Source: a virus. Taken from it: a stretch of DNA of 26,003 bases. Under the pieces are notes generated by a model. The model did not search any database. It had not been told where the DNA came from and saw only the letters and a program-made list of their open reading frames with translations. Of this stretch, positions 7,493 through 14,990 are shown one piece after another. How positions within the stretch are numbered: the first letter of the stretch is position 1; each line of letters starts with the position of its first letter. Made by a program: the position numbers and the translations under genes. The DNA lies in the IMG/VR virus record IMGVR_UViG_3300013102_000068, positions 1-26,003 of that record; one strand, given 5' to 3'.

Positions 7493-7516
7493 AAGGCCCT
7501 TCATGGGCCCTTTTTC
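7493..7516 (+). terminator. Rho-independent terminator
   Basis: GGCCC (7495-7499) pairs with GGGCC (7105-relative 3' arm at 7505-7509) over TTCAT and is followed by CTTTTTCTTT. It separates the capsid-adjacent gene from the connector and tail genes. Confidence 0.75.
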
Positions 7517-7535
7517 TTTATAAAGGGGTGGTAAC

Positions 7536-8120
7536 GTGAACTTACAAGAGATACTAGATGAAATATCTGATAAATACCCACATGGCATGTCCAATGACAG
7601 TGTAATCCGCAAGATAAATAACATTCAGGGAGAGTTGTTCCGAACAACATTCCGAGTGAAAACAATGTCAATCTACACTCTTGAAAAAGATGTGTTTGTA
7701 TACTCCTTGCCATTCGCACGAAGTAACCTATCTGATGTGGTGATTGATGGCGTTGAGTACCTATATCAGGACAGCAAAAAGAGATCAAACATACCTTTCT
7801 ATTACTTTGTTGGTCCTACTGGTCTAGGTATATTCCCAACACCTGAAAAGACTATCGTGGATGGAATGTCACTGCTCTACTACATGTCTCCAACACCGCT
7901 GACAGAACAGGCACTAGATGCCACTCCTGATCTTGACCAAGACTTTCACATGCTACTGGTGTACGGTGCCCTTGCACAGATATGTGAGTCCTTTAACGAT
8001 GTTGCCATGGTGAATAACTATACGAATAAATACAACGGATTAATCCAAGAGTTCAATAAAGTAAATGATGAGACTCCTGATTACCCTGTTATTGAAGATG
8101 TCATGGGGGTGTGGGGATGA
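7536..8120 (+). CDS. Head-to-tail connector (adaptor) protein
   Basis: A 194-residue, mostly helical protein in the slot between capsid and tail genes. Its N-terminus (LQEILDEISDKYPHGMSNDSVIRKINNIQGELFRT) and later 'LYYMSPTPLTEQALDATPDLDQDFHMLLVYGALAQICE' have the pattern of gp6/gp4-like adaptors that dock under the portal ring: a helical bundle whose 'Pxl..dfh.lL.ygala.i' helix is conserved. The start is GTG 7536 with AAAGGGGTGG (7522-7531) upstream. The stop overlaps the next gene's ATG (ATGA, 8117-8120). Exact family not confirmed; tail-completion protein is the alternative. Confidence 0.72.
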   Translation: MNLQEILDEISDKYPHGMSNDSVIRKINNIQGELFRTTFRVKTMSIYTLEKDVFVYSLPFARSNLSDVVIDGVEYLYQDSKKRSNIPFYYFVGPTGLGIFPTPEKTIVDGMSLLYYMSPTPLTEQALDATPDLDQDFHMLLVYGALAQICESFNDVAMVNNYTNKYNGLIQEFNKVNDETPDYPVIEDVMGVWG

Positions 8121-10297
8121 GCGAAGCATCAGAAGGATCGACGCAACAGTTCGTAAATGGTGGAGTCATCCCAAACGGGTTGGTTGGTCAGAATGCGGTA
8201 TCTAAAACATACGTAGACAATCAAAATTTACTGATGAATGCCGACATAAATATTATCGCTAGCTTAGCAGGAACGGCACAAGGTACAGCTGATACAGCAG
8301 TTAGTTCAGCGAGCGCGGCACAAGGTACAGCTAATTCAGCGGCAGGCGCGGCAAGTACAGCACAAGGTTCAGCGAACATGGCACAGGCTACCGCTGATGC
8401 TCATAAAGTTTCATTGACTGCTCATAGTGCATCAAATATAACTTACGATGGGTCAGTAGAGGGCGCTTTGAACGTGAAGCAAGCCATTGACCTCGCAAAG
8501 CAACGCGTAGATAACATTATCATAGGCGCAGGAAATAGCAATCTAGAAATTTTTGAAGCTCGCGGAACCTTTCCTATGTTGTCGGCTCGGTTAAATGACA
8601 ATGATGCGCAGTTGGCGGATAAGGCGAAGATGCAGGGGTATGGTTCTCCTATCAATAAATTCGGAATCAAAGAAAACCCGTTTCTTAATTTCAGAAGGGC
8701 TGTGCTAAAAAAGTCAGTTAACGTTACATTTTGGGGAGACAGTATAACAACAGGCGGTGATAAATTAGGAGTCAATTCAGCGAATCCTAGTGGTACAGAA
8801 TACGCACCAAACGGAATAGTTAACTCAGAAGGCTATACCCATATCATTTCAAAAGGAATCGCTAAGTCATTCCCACAAGCGACATTTAATTTTTACAATC
8901 GCGCCATTGGAGGAACAAACTTAAACGAGTGGAATACTTTAAAAACAATAGATTCTATTGAAAAAACGTGGATTGAACACGTAAAAGATACTCAACCAGA
9001 TTTATTATTTATTGGTTTTGGAATGAATCATCTTTCGTACGATTTAAGTAAGACATACGCAAGTAGTCTTAAAAAAGTTTATGAATATATCTATGCTAAT
9101 TTCACCAAGATTCCAGATATCGTGCTAGTTACTTCTCCAACATCTGTTTTTAATGGCAGTTCATGGAGTGATGATATAAACCAAGAATCAAGAAGAAATA
9201 CAGGAAAAACGGCTAGATATTTCGGATTGAAATATGCTGATTATATTTTAGATGTGTCCCGATATAGTGATATTTCTCGTTTTGGTAAGGATTTAGAAAG
9301 TTGTTATTTCGAACAAAAAACAACTTTCTCAACGACTGGAACAACTGATCTCGCGACATCAGGAACTAGCTTTATCATTAATGAAAAATGTCGAGACTTT
9401 ACACTTAAATTTATTCTTACTGCCACGAACATAACGGATGGAGAAAGTATTTTAATCAAATACAATAATGACGGAACCCTAAATAATCAATTAATGATAT
9501 ATCCGAATTTGGGTGGAGTTACAAAAGTATATAGTTACGGAAGAATCTCAGATTCGGCTAATCATACGTATTTAACGGATTCTTATATCCATGATAGTGT
9601 TATTTCTTCGCAATATTGGAGAATTGAAAAGCGAGAAAATGTTCTTAAAGTATTTATAGATGATGTACCAGAAACGATAATTGTCTATGATGATAAAGTT
9701 GATATTAACAACATATTAGGTAACATTACTTTCGTAAAGCAAGGCGGTAGTGTATCAACAATTAAAATAAATAATTTAACTTTTTTTGATCCTAAATATA
9801 TTGGGTATAAACAAACGATTACAGAAGAAGAAATGTGGGGTAAGTTTGTTAATAATAACTATTCAACAAAACCTATAACTGGTGGTAATGGTGCAAATCA
9901 CCCTAGTGCAAGAGGTGTCACCCAAATTTACGGTGTTGCTATCCAAGAAATGATATCTGACATCGAAAAAATATCTAAAACCCACTCAGAAATTGATTTA
10001 GAATTATATAGAGATGATATTGTTTTTACGACGAATGTATCATCTGTTTCAGGATACTGCTACGTTAATTTAACTCCAAATCAAGTGCCAATTTTACAAG
10101 GGATAGTATACAATTCGGATAAAACATTAGCCTTAAAAAAAAATAAATCTGTTGGAAAGCCAGATGATAAAACACTTTTAGCTGACAATGAATTCGGCAT
10201 TTACCTCACAGCAGATGTTATTCAAATTATTTTCAGAAATACGATGAGTGCAAATAGTACTACCCAGTTTAAGTTTAATACTTATCAATTCTTGTAA
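8117..10297 (+). CDS. Tail fibre/receptor-binding protein with SGNH esterase domain
   Basis: A 726-residue protein built of modules. Residues ~5-175 are a virion-anchor and coiled-coil region, shared in pattern with the next gene. Residues ~200-620 form an SGNH/GDSL hydrolase: GDS at 207-209 (block I, nucleophile Ser209), GG in RAIGGTN (block II), GFGMN with Asn304 (block III) and NHPS with His595 (block V, though Asp of the usual DxxH is Asn-Gly-Ala-Asn here). About 170 beta-rich residues (roughly 390-565) split the enzyme. A C-terminal ~100-residue region follows. Such enzymes deacetylate surface glycans during adsorption. ATG 8117, overlapping the previous stop and behind a G-rich site (8105-8116), is preferred over GTG 8111. 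The distal part is visibly more AT-rich than the anchor, suggesting acquisition. Confidence 0.85.
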   Translation: MSEASEGSTQQFVNGGVIPNGLVGQNAVSKTYVDNQNLLMNADINIIASLAGTAQGTADTAVSSASAAQGTANSAAGAASTAQGSANMAQATADAHKVSLTAHSASNITYDGSVEGALNVKQAIDLAKQRVDNIIIGAGNSNLEIFEARGTFPMLSARLNDNDAQLADKAKMQGYGSPINKFGIKENPFLNFRRAVLKKSVNVTFWGDSITTGGDKLGVNSANPSGTEYAPNGIVNSEGYTHIISKGIAKSFPQATFNFYNRAIGGTNLNEWNTLKTIDSIEKTWIEHVKDTQPDLLFIGFGMNHLSYDLSKTYASSLKKVYEYIYANFTKIPDIVLVTSPTSVFNGSSWSDDINQESRRNTGKTARYFGLKYADYILDVSRYSDISRFGKDLESCYFEQKTTFSTTGTTDLATSGTSFIINEKCRDFTLKFILTATNITDGESILIKYNNDGTLNNQLMIYPNLGGVTKVYSYGRISDSANHTYLTDSYIHDSVISSQYWRIEKRENVLKVFIDDVPETIIVYDDKVDINNILGNITFVKQGGSVSTIKINNLTFFDPKYIGYKQTITEEEMWGKFVNNNYSTKPITGGNGANHPSARGVTQIYGVAIQEMISDIEKISKTHSEIDLELYRDDIVFTTNVSSVSGYCYVNLTPNQVPILQGIVYNSDKTLALKKNKSVGKPDDKTLLADNEFGIYLTADVIQIIFRNTMSANSTTQFKFNTYQFL
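8275..8395 (+). repeat. 42-bp tandem repeat coding an Ala/Gln coiled coil
   Basis: GCACAAGGTACAGCT-like units start at 8276, 8318 and 8360, exactly 42 bp apart, with a half-period copy at 8381. The encoded unit is AQGTAxxAxSSASA, 14 residues, i.e. two heptads, so repeat number would change fibre length in whole heptad steps. Confidence 0.75.
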
Positions 10298-10320
10298 TTC
10301 GCAATTGGATTGAACTACGC

Positions 10321-10352
10321 AACACCAAGCATCTCACACGAGGTGTTTTTTT
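10321..10352 (+). terminator. Rho-independent terminator between receptor-binding genes
   Basis: AACACC (10321-10326) pairs with GGTGTT (10342-10347) over a 15-nt loop and runs into seven Ts (10346-10352). The ribosome binding site of the next gene follows directly. Confidence 0.7.
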
Positions 10353-10357
10353 CATTA

Positions 10358-10380
10358 GAAAGAGGTGAGTAAATGCAACC
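10358..10380 (+). repeat. Duplicated gene-start junction, copy 1
   Basis: These 23 bases (GAAAGAGGTGAG, three variable bases, then ATGCAACC) are repeated at 12052-12074 with two differences. Both contain the ribosome binding site, start codon and first codons (Met-Gln-Pro). They exactly bracket the tailspike gene, as expected if that gene entered or was exchanged by recombination at the junction. Confidence 0.75.
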
Positions 10381-12037
10381 ACGTGATGCATCACAAGTTA
10401 TAGCTCAACAGTTTATAGACGCTGGCGTTGTTCCGGGGTTTATCCCTGGTCAGAATGCAGTAAGTAAGAAATACGTAGATGATCAAGATGCTATACGTGA
10501 TGTGAACATTGCAGCAGTAGCCACAGGGAATACAACGACAGCGAACGTTATTAATAACCATTTATCATCCAACACCGCACACGATGCACAGGATATAACA
10601 TACAGTGGAGAAGTTGCAACTGCTAATAACGTTAAACGTGCAATAGATTTCTTGGATTCTCGGGTAGATAATATCGCGTCGCAGTCAGGTGATGACATTA
10701 CCGAGATCAGGGACGCTCGTGGCATTTATCCAGTACTGTCGGCTAGGTTAGATGCAAGTGATGCGGATTTAAACGATAGAGCAAATAAAACAGATCTTGT
10801 GTTTAATGTAAAATATCCACCTCCTCCACTGATGGGTGCAAAAGGTGATGGGACAGACGACACAGCGGCTATAAAAGCCCTAATTGCTTTAATTCCTAAA
10901 AGTTCTGCTTGGGGAGGGGACGCTGGAAAATCAGGAGGTATATTGTTTTTCCCTTTAGGAAATTACGGAGTTAGAGAACAGCTTTTATTTGAGGGATTAG
11001 GCGTTGTTGTAAGTGGTGTCGGAGTAGAGTCAAGCGTTATTACAGCTCTCCCGAGTTTTACGGGTGAATCAGTTTTACGGTTTGACCAAACGAATGATGG
11101 TTATGCGAATGTCGGTGCAGGAATCGAAAACCTTGGCGTTTATATGAATGGAGTTAATGGTCACGGAATCATCATGGCTCGCGCTTATGATGGTGTTACG
11201 TTGAACGATGTATATGTCAAAGATGTTGCAGATGCTTATTCGGGATACCGTTTCATTCCAGATCCTGATGTAACTTTTGATAAAGTTAGTCAAACGTTAT
11301 ATCTATCGAATGTTCAAGCTATCCATAAAAATGCAACCGCAACAGGATCACTCTTTTATTTTGAAAGTTGTCAAGAAATCGTCTTATTGGGTTGTAAAGG
11401 ATTTGGCACTTGGGAATCAAACGGTAAAGCAAACTGTTACCCTTTCGAATTTGTTGACTGTCAGGGTGTAGTTGCTTATGGATGTTCTGCTGCATTTTCT
11501 AATTTAGCAGGCATAAAGGTTCGATCGGCAACACGTCCGATATCAGGGTACGTTTTTGATGGATGGACGTTCGAAACTATAGTTGGCATTATAGATATCA
11601 CAGGGACATCCAGTTATCACATAAAAAATGTGGCGTTTCGCTCTTGGCGTAGTGCTGGCGCAGGCGGGATACTCAAATTAGATTTTGTAGAATATTCACG
11701 GATAGAATCAGAAAGTTATCCAATAACAATAGGGGCAGGGTGTAACGGTGTTCATGTTGATTGCTACGGATCAGACGGTATAACAGACAGTGGAACGAAT
11801 ACCACAGTGTTTGCCGTGGGTGCAGCCAACATGCTACTTCAAGCAAGCACAAATATATTTCTGCGCGCAAGTGGTGGAAAAAACATGGCACAGTTTAATG
11901 AGCCTCCATCAACAGACACAACATCACTTTTGCTCAGAGTAAATAAAGGTGGATTTATGTACACGAGCAGAGTGGAAGTTGGGGGTGTAGATAGTGGTGG
12001 AACTGGTTACAGAATACTTCGTGTTCCTAACGCATAG
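10373..12037 (+). CDS. Tailspike with pectate-lyase-like beta helix
   Basis: A 554-residue protein whose first ~140 residues repeat the anchor pattern of the upstream gene: GQNAVSKKYVDDQ, then AHDAQDITYSGEV, NNVKRAIDFLDSRVDNI and ARGIYPVLSARLDASDADL. From about residue 153 it has the Pectate_lyase_3 signature (MGAKGDGTDDTAAIKALI), then GGILFFPLGNYGV and repeating short beta strands (LYLSNVQAI, IVLLGCKGFGT, VVAYGCSAAFS) that fit a right-handed parallel beta helix of a trimeric spike. These spikes bind or depolymerise cell-surface polysaccharide; catalytic residues cannot be fixed by eye. AGAGGTGAG (10361-10369) precedes ATG 10373. The start junction is nearly identical to that of the downstream gene. 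Confidence 0.85.
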   Translation: MQPRDASQVIAQQFIDAGVVPGFIPGQNAVSKKYVDDQDAIRDVNIAAVATGNTTTANVINNHLSSNTAHDAQDITYSGEVATANNVKRAIDFLDSRVDNIASQSGDDITEIRDARGIYPVLSARLDASDADLNDRANKTDLVFNVKYPPPPLMGAKGDGTDDTAAIKALIALIPKSSAWGGDAGKSGGILFFPLGNYGVREQLLFEGLGVVVSGVGVESSVITALPSFTGESVLRFDQTNDGYANVGAGIENLGVYMNGVNGHGIIMARAYDGVTLNDVYVKDVADAYSGYRFIPDPDVTFDKVSQTLYLSNVQAIHKNATATGSLFYFESCQEIVLLGCKGFGTWESNGKANCYPFEFVDCQGVVAYGCSAAFSNLAGIKVRSATRPISGYVFDGWTFETIVGIIDITGTSSYHIKNVAFRSWRSAGAGGILKLDFVEYSRIESESYPITIGAGCNGVHVDCYGSDGITDSGTNTTVFAVGAANMLLQASTNIFLRASGGKNMAQFNEPPSTDTTSLLLRVNKGGFMYTSRVEVGGVDSGGTGYRILRVPNA

Positions 12038-12051
12038 GGTTGTTTTTATTT

Positions 12052-12074
12052 GAAAGAGGTGAGCAGATGCAACC
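12052..12074 (+). repeat. Duplicated gene-start junction, copy 2
   Basis: Second copy of the 23-base junction, at the start of the beta-propeller-like tail gene (see 10358-10380). Confidence 0.75.
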
Positions 12075-13458
12075 TTGGGTAGCGTCACCAGACAGAACCA
12101 AGCCAGTCATTGTTACTTTGGCTGACGGTATAAATCAATCAGTAGAATCCATAGAGATCAAGGACAGTCAATGTACTTCCGTGGTCAACATGGATTCTTT
12201 TCTTTACCCTACATTGCAGGTGCGTGAAGGCAGTACATTGTTCAGCCAACACACAGGCTATATAAACCGCATATTCAAGTTTCTTAATGTTTGGTATTGC
12301 GGCAATGCTAGAGGGCTGTACAAACAATCTGGATCATCGTGGGTGGCTGTTTATGAGTACACTGACACCAATAATGATCGATTGTGGGATGCATCCATGT
12401 TTTTCGATGGCAGTAAGCTATTTTTTATAGATGGATCGCTTCAACTAAGACAGTATGATGGCACGACATTGACGACGCTCGGTAGCGCTCCTGCTAATAG
12501 TGCATTCATGACCACACATGCAAACCGTTTCTACTTAGCTAATCGTAACGATAATCAACTATCATTTTCAGGCTTAAGAGATGCTGCAGACTGGAGCAGT
12601 GTAAACAAGTATACCGGTACAGGTAAGTTCCCTATGGAAACGCCAGACGGTGAGTTGCCTGTAGGTCTTACAAACTTTAATAATCACGTTATCCTATTCA
12701 AGAAATACACCATGCACAAGCTATTTGGTGAGGATTCTACCAACTTCAATATGACGACACCATTCGGTGTTGGTTGTATCTCAGACCGTTCCATAGTACC
12801 AACAAGGGAATCGCTCTTCTGGTTGGCGGCTGATGGATTCTACGACTATATGGGAGGTTCGGCACCGACAAAGATTAGCGATCCGATAAAACATTACATT
12901 AATAGCATAAACTTAGCTAGCGCCCAACACTGTGTATCTGGCACAGATGGGCGTTTTGTTTATCTATCTCTAGTGACTGGATCAAGTGTATTACCTAATG
13001 TAACGCTCAAATATGACCTACAACGTCAATCTTGGTGGGTTGAGAGTTATGTAGCTACTTCCTTTCATTTGGATGGTCAGACGCTATACTATGGCACAGC
13101 AGATGGAAAGATTATGAAGGCTGGCGGTGCTACAGATGCAGGTGTTCCGATAGCTTGGAGCTTGGAAACAAAGCCATTCAGTGAGAATGACGAGACGATC
13201 AGGAAGGTCATACACCGCTTATCTATTGTGGCAGACATAGAAGTTGGATCAATGCTTAATGTCTCCTACTCTGGCGGTACAGAGGGCGGTGCATGGAATC
13301 AGGTGTACACCACTTCTAACGGCACTGGACAAATACAAAGTATCAAGATTCCTGTCATCGTCCGCACACCAGAAACATGGTTCAGATTGAAGATAAACGG
13401 AACAGGTAAGGTTAAGATTCACCGGATGATAAGAGAGCTATCTAGGAGGGGATCGTAG
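12067..13458 (+). CDS. Tail nozzle/stopper-like protein (probable beta propeller)
   Basis: A 463-residue protein, almost all beta. It has repeated blade-like segments such as FKFLNVWYCGNARGLYKQ, WDASMFFDGSKLFFIDGSLQLRQYDG, NNHVILFKKYTMHKLFG and DGRFVYLSLVTG, which suggest a WD- or Kelch-like propeller as found in short-tail hub/nozzle proteins (P22 gp10 or T7 gp12 type; P22 gp10 is of similar length). It would form the tail tube below the connector. ATG 12067, behind AGAGGTGAG (12055-12063), is chosen over an in-frame TTG at 12040. The stop overlaps the next GTG start by one base. The family assignment is by pattern and position only. Confidence 0.68.
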   Translation: MQPWVASPDRTKPVIVTLADGINQSVESIEIKDSQCTSVVNMDSFLYPTLQVREGSTLFSQHTGYINRIFKFLNVWYCGNARGLYKQSGSSWVAVYEYTDTNNDRLWDASMFFDGSKLFFIDGSLQLRQYDGTTLTTLGSAPANSAFMTTHANRFYLANRNDNQLSFSGLRDAADWSSVNKYTGTGKFPMETPDGELPVGLTNFNNHVILFKKYTMHKLFGEDSTNFNMTTPFGVGCISDRSIVPTRESLFWLAADGFYDYMGGSAPTKISDPIKHYINSINLASAQHCVSGTDGRFVYLSLVTGSSVLPNVTLKYDLQRQSWWVESYVATSFHLDGQTLYYGTADGKIMKAGGATDAGVPIAWSLETKPFSENDETIRKVIHRLSIVADIEVGSMLNVSYSGGTEGGAWNQVYTTSNGTGQIQSIKIPVIVRTPETWFRLKINGTGKVKIHRMIRELSRRGS

Positions 13459-14213
13459 TGGCTAATGTACAGCTACCCAACATCGGGCATACGAATAGCG
13501 ATATAGACGGAGCAAGCTTTTCACAACTACAAACTATCGTTAAATCGTTAATGAATACCACGGCAATGTTGACTGAAGAACTAACCTATTTACTTAATAA
13601 TCTGGATACGCGCAATGTGAATGAGTTGAATGCAGAGGTTATAACAGCTGGCTCGGTGACAGCGGATAAGATCACTGTAACTGAGTTGTCAGCATTGAGT
13701 GCTAATATGGGTAAGCTTACGTCAGGTGAGATTTTCGGAGCTTATATAGCTACTAGAGAGAATGCTTATCCTAGAGCTGAATTGAGCAATGAAGAAGATT
13801 TGTTTGCCGCTTATTTGGATGCCAATAACTACATTAAAGTTGAAGCTAACTATGGGGGTGTTCCATCATTAAATTTTATTCAAGGTGGAGCATTCAAAGC
13901 AAGAATGGACACTCTATTAGGATACTTGGAAATACGATCACTCACTTCACTACTTATTCAAGCAACGTTAGATGTTGAAATTGCCACAGGAGCATCATCT
14001 ATTTTAAAATTACCGCCATTTGGAAGAGTTGAATCTAGCACTGGTCAAAACTTGGGAGTGGAATTGGATAGTAAGGCTAAAGCAGGGATCTCAACAGGGC
14101 CATCAGGAGGACACAATCACGCAATACCGCCAGGAACTAGGTTACTTGTTGAAGGCGGTGGATATGTCACTTGGTCTCCTGTGTCAGATCATACGCATGC
14201 GCAGAACGGTTGA
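13458..14213 (+). CDS. Tail protein with His-rich C-terminal tip
   Basis: 251 residues starting at GTG 13458, overlapping the previous stop (TAGTG) and preceded by AGGAGGGG. The middle has the VITAGSVTADKITVTELSALSANMGKLTSGEI pattern common in Firmicute phage tail-tip/fibre proteins. The C-terminus carries GGHNHAIPPG at about 218-226 and a final HTHAQNG. Paired HxH motifs at the ends of phage fibres and needles can bind iron or another metal at a trimeric tip (known for T4 gp37-like tips). It is therefore probably a needle, plug or fibre at the end of the short tail. An overlapping frame at 14020-14265 looks like a shadow. Confidence 0.72.
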   Translation: MANVQLPNIGHTNSDIDGASFSQLQTIVKSLMNTTAMLTEELTYLLNNLDTRNVNELNAEVITAGSVTADKITVTELSALSANMGKLTSGEIFGAYIATRENAYPRAELSNEEDLFAAYLDANNYIKVEANYGGVPSLNFIQGGAFKARMDTLLGYLEIRSLTSLLIQATLDVEIATGASSILKLPPFGRVESSTGQNLGVELDSKAKAGISTGPSGGHNHAIPPGTRLLVEGGGYVTWSPVSDHTHAQNG

Positions 14214-14236
14214 GTGTATCCAGATGTCAATATCCA

Positions 14237-14245
14237 TGGTATACT
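14237..14245 (+). promoter_or_regulatory. Extended -10 promoter for the inserted cassette
   Basis: TGGTATACT gives an extended TGn plus a near-consensus -10 (TATACT, 14240-14245). The -35 region 17 bp upstream is poor, which is normal for extended -10 promoters. It lies 30 bases before the start of the secreted protein gene and about 24 bases past the end of the preceding tail gene. Confidence 0.55.
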
Positions 14246-14275
14246 TACACCAAAATATGACATGAGGTGCGGACC

Positions 14276-14926
14276 ATGAAGATATTAAAAGGATTATCAC
14301 TATTGTTGTCAGGCGTAGTATTAGGTATTGGGATATCATTCTCTCCACAGATATATGCAGCAACTAGTGAACTGTTAGGTTCCACGGTAACAAGTATATT
14401 TACAATAGAACAAAACGGCGTAAAGATTGCTGATAGCGCAATTATAAACGGATCAGCCTACGTACCAGTGAGAGTGATGGCGGAAGCCACAGGAACGCCA
14501 CTTACAGTAGAAGGGAAGGTAATTACTTTGGGTGAAGATTCTACAACGGTACTTACTCCGGAACAAAATACAGCACTCGCAAAGCAACAAGACGATGAAG
14601 CGAAGGCTGAAACGGCAAGGTTAAATAATCTCTATAAAGAACAACGTACAATTGAAAAAAATATCGAAAAAGCAAAACAAACAATATCGTTGAGTACTAG
14701 CACGGCTTATACTCGTTTACTGGATAAAATAAAATTATATGAAGAACGCGTTTCTTTATATCCCGAACTTACCGAACTCGTAGGGGAACTTGAGAATTAC
14801 AAAAAAGATCTTTCTACAATGGAAAAATCGATTGCGGACGCTAAAGCGTCGTTGCCTATTTTACAAAAACAACTCGCTGACTTACTAGCGTCTGAACCCG
14901 GTCTTTCAATGTTTAAAGTTCAATAA
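14276..14926 (+). CDS. Secreted stalk-domain/coiled-coil protein (moron candidate)
   Basis: 216 residues. Residues 1-27 are a classic Sec signal peptide (MKILKGLSLLLSGVVLG..., cleavage near YAAT). Residues ~36-88 (NGVKIADSAIINGSAYVPVRVMAEATGTPLTVEGKVITL) match the copper-amine-oxidase-N-like 'stalk' domain abundant in Paenibacillus surface proteins; here it is a structural fold, not an enzyme. Residues ~95-205 are a long Lys/Glu/Ala-rich coiled coil. No LPXTG or C-terminal membrane anchor is seen. ATG 14276, behind GAGGTG (14264-14269), is preferred over GTG 14267. The gene has its own promoter and terminator among tail genes, suggesting expression in the lysogen, for example to modify the cell surface; this is inference. 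Confidence 0.75.
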   Translation: MKILKGLSLLLSGVVLGIGISFSPQIYAATSELLGSTVTSIFTIEQNGVKIADSAIINGSAYVPVRVMAEATGTPLTVEGKVITLGEDSTTVLTPEQNTALAKQQDDEAKAETARLNNLYKEQRTIEKNIEKAKQTISLSTSTAYTRLLDKIKLYEERVSLYPELTELVGELENYKKDLSTMEKSIADAKASLPILQKQLADLLASEPGLSMFKVQ

Positions 14927-14943
14927 TATATTTTTCCACATTG

Positions 14944-14968
14944 AGGACTCCTAACGGGGTCCTTTTTC
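14944..14968 (+). terminator. Rho-independent terminator closing the inserted cassette
   Basis: AGGACTCC (14944-14951) pairs with GGGGTCCT (14956-14963) with one G-T wobble over TAAC, followed by TTTTT. It insulates the cassette from the internal-protein genes. Confidence 0.82.
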
Positions 14969-14990
14969 TATTGCAAAGGAGCGTGAAACC

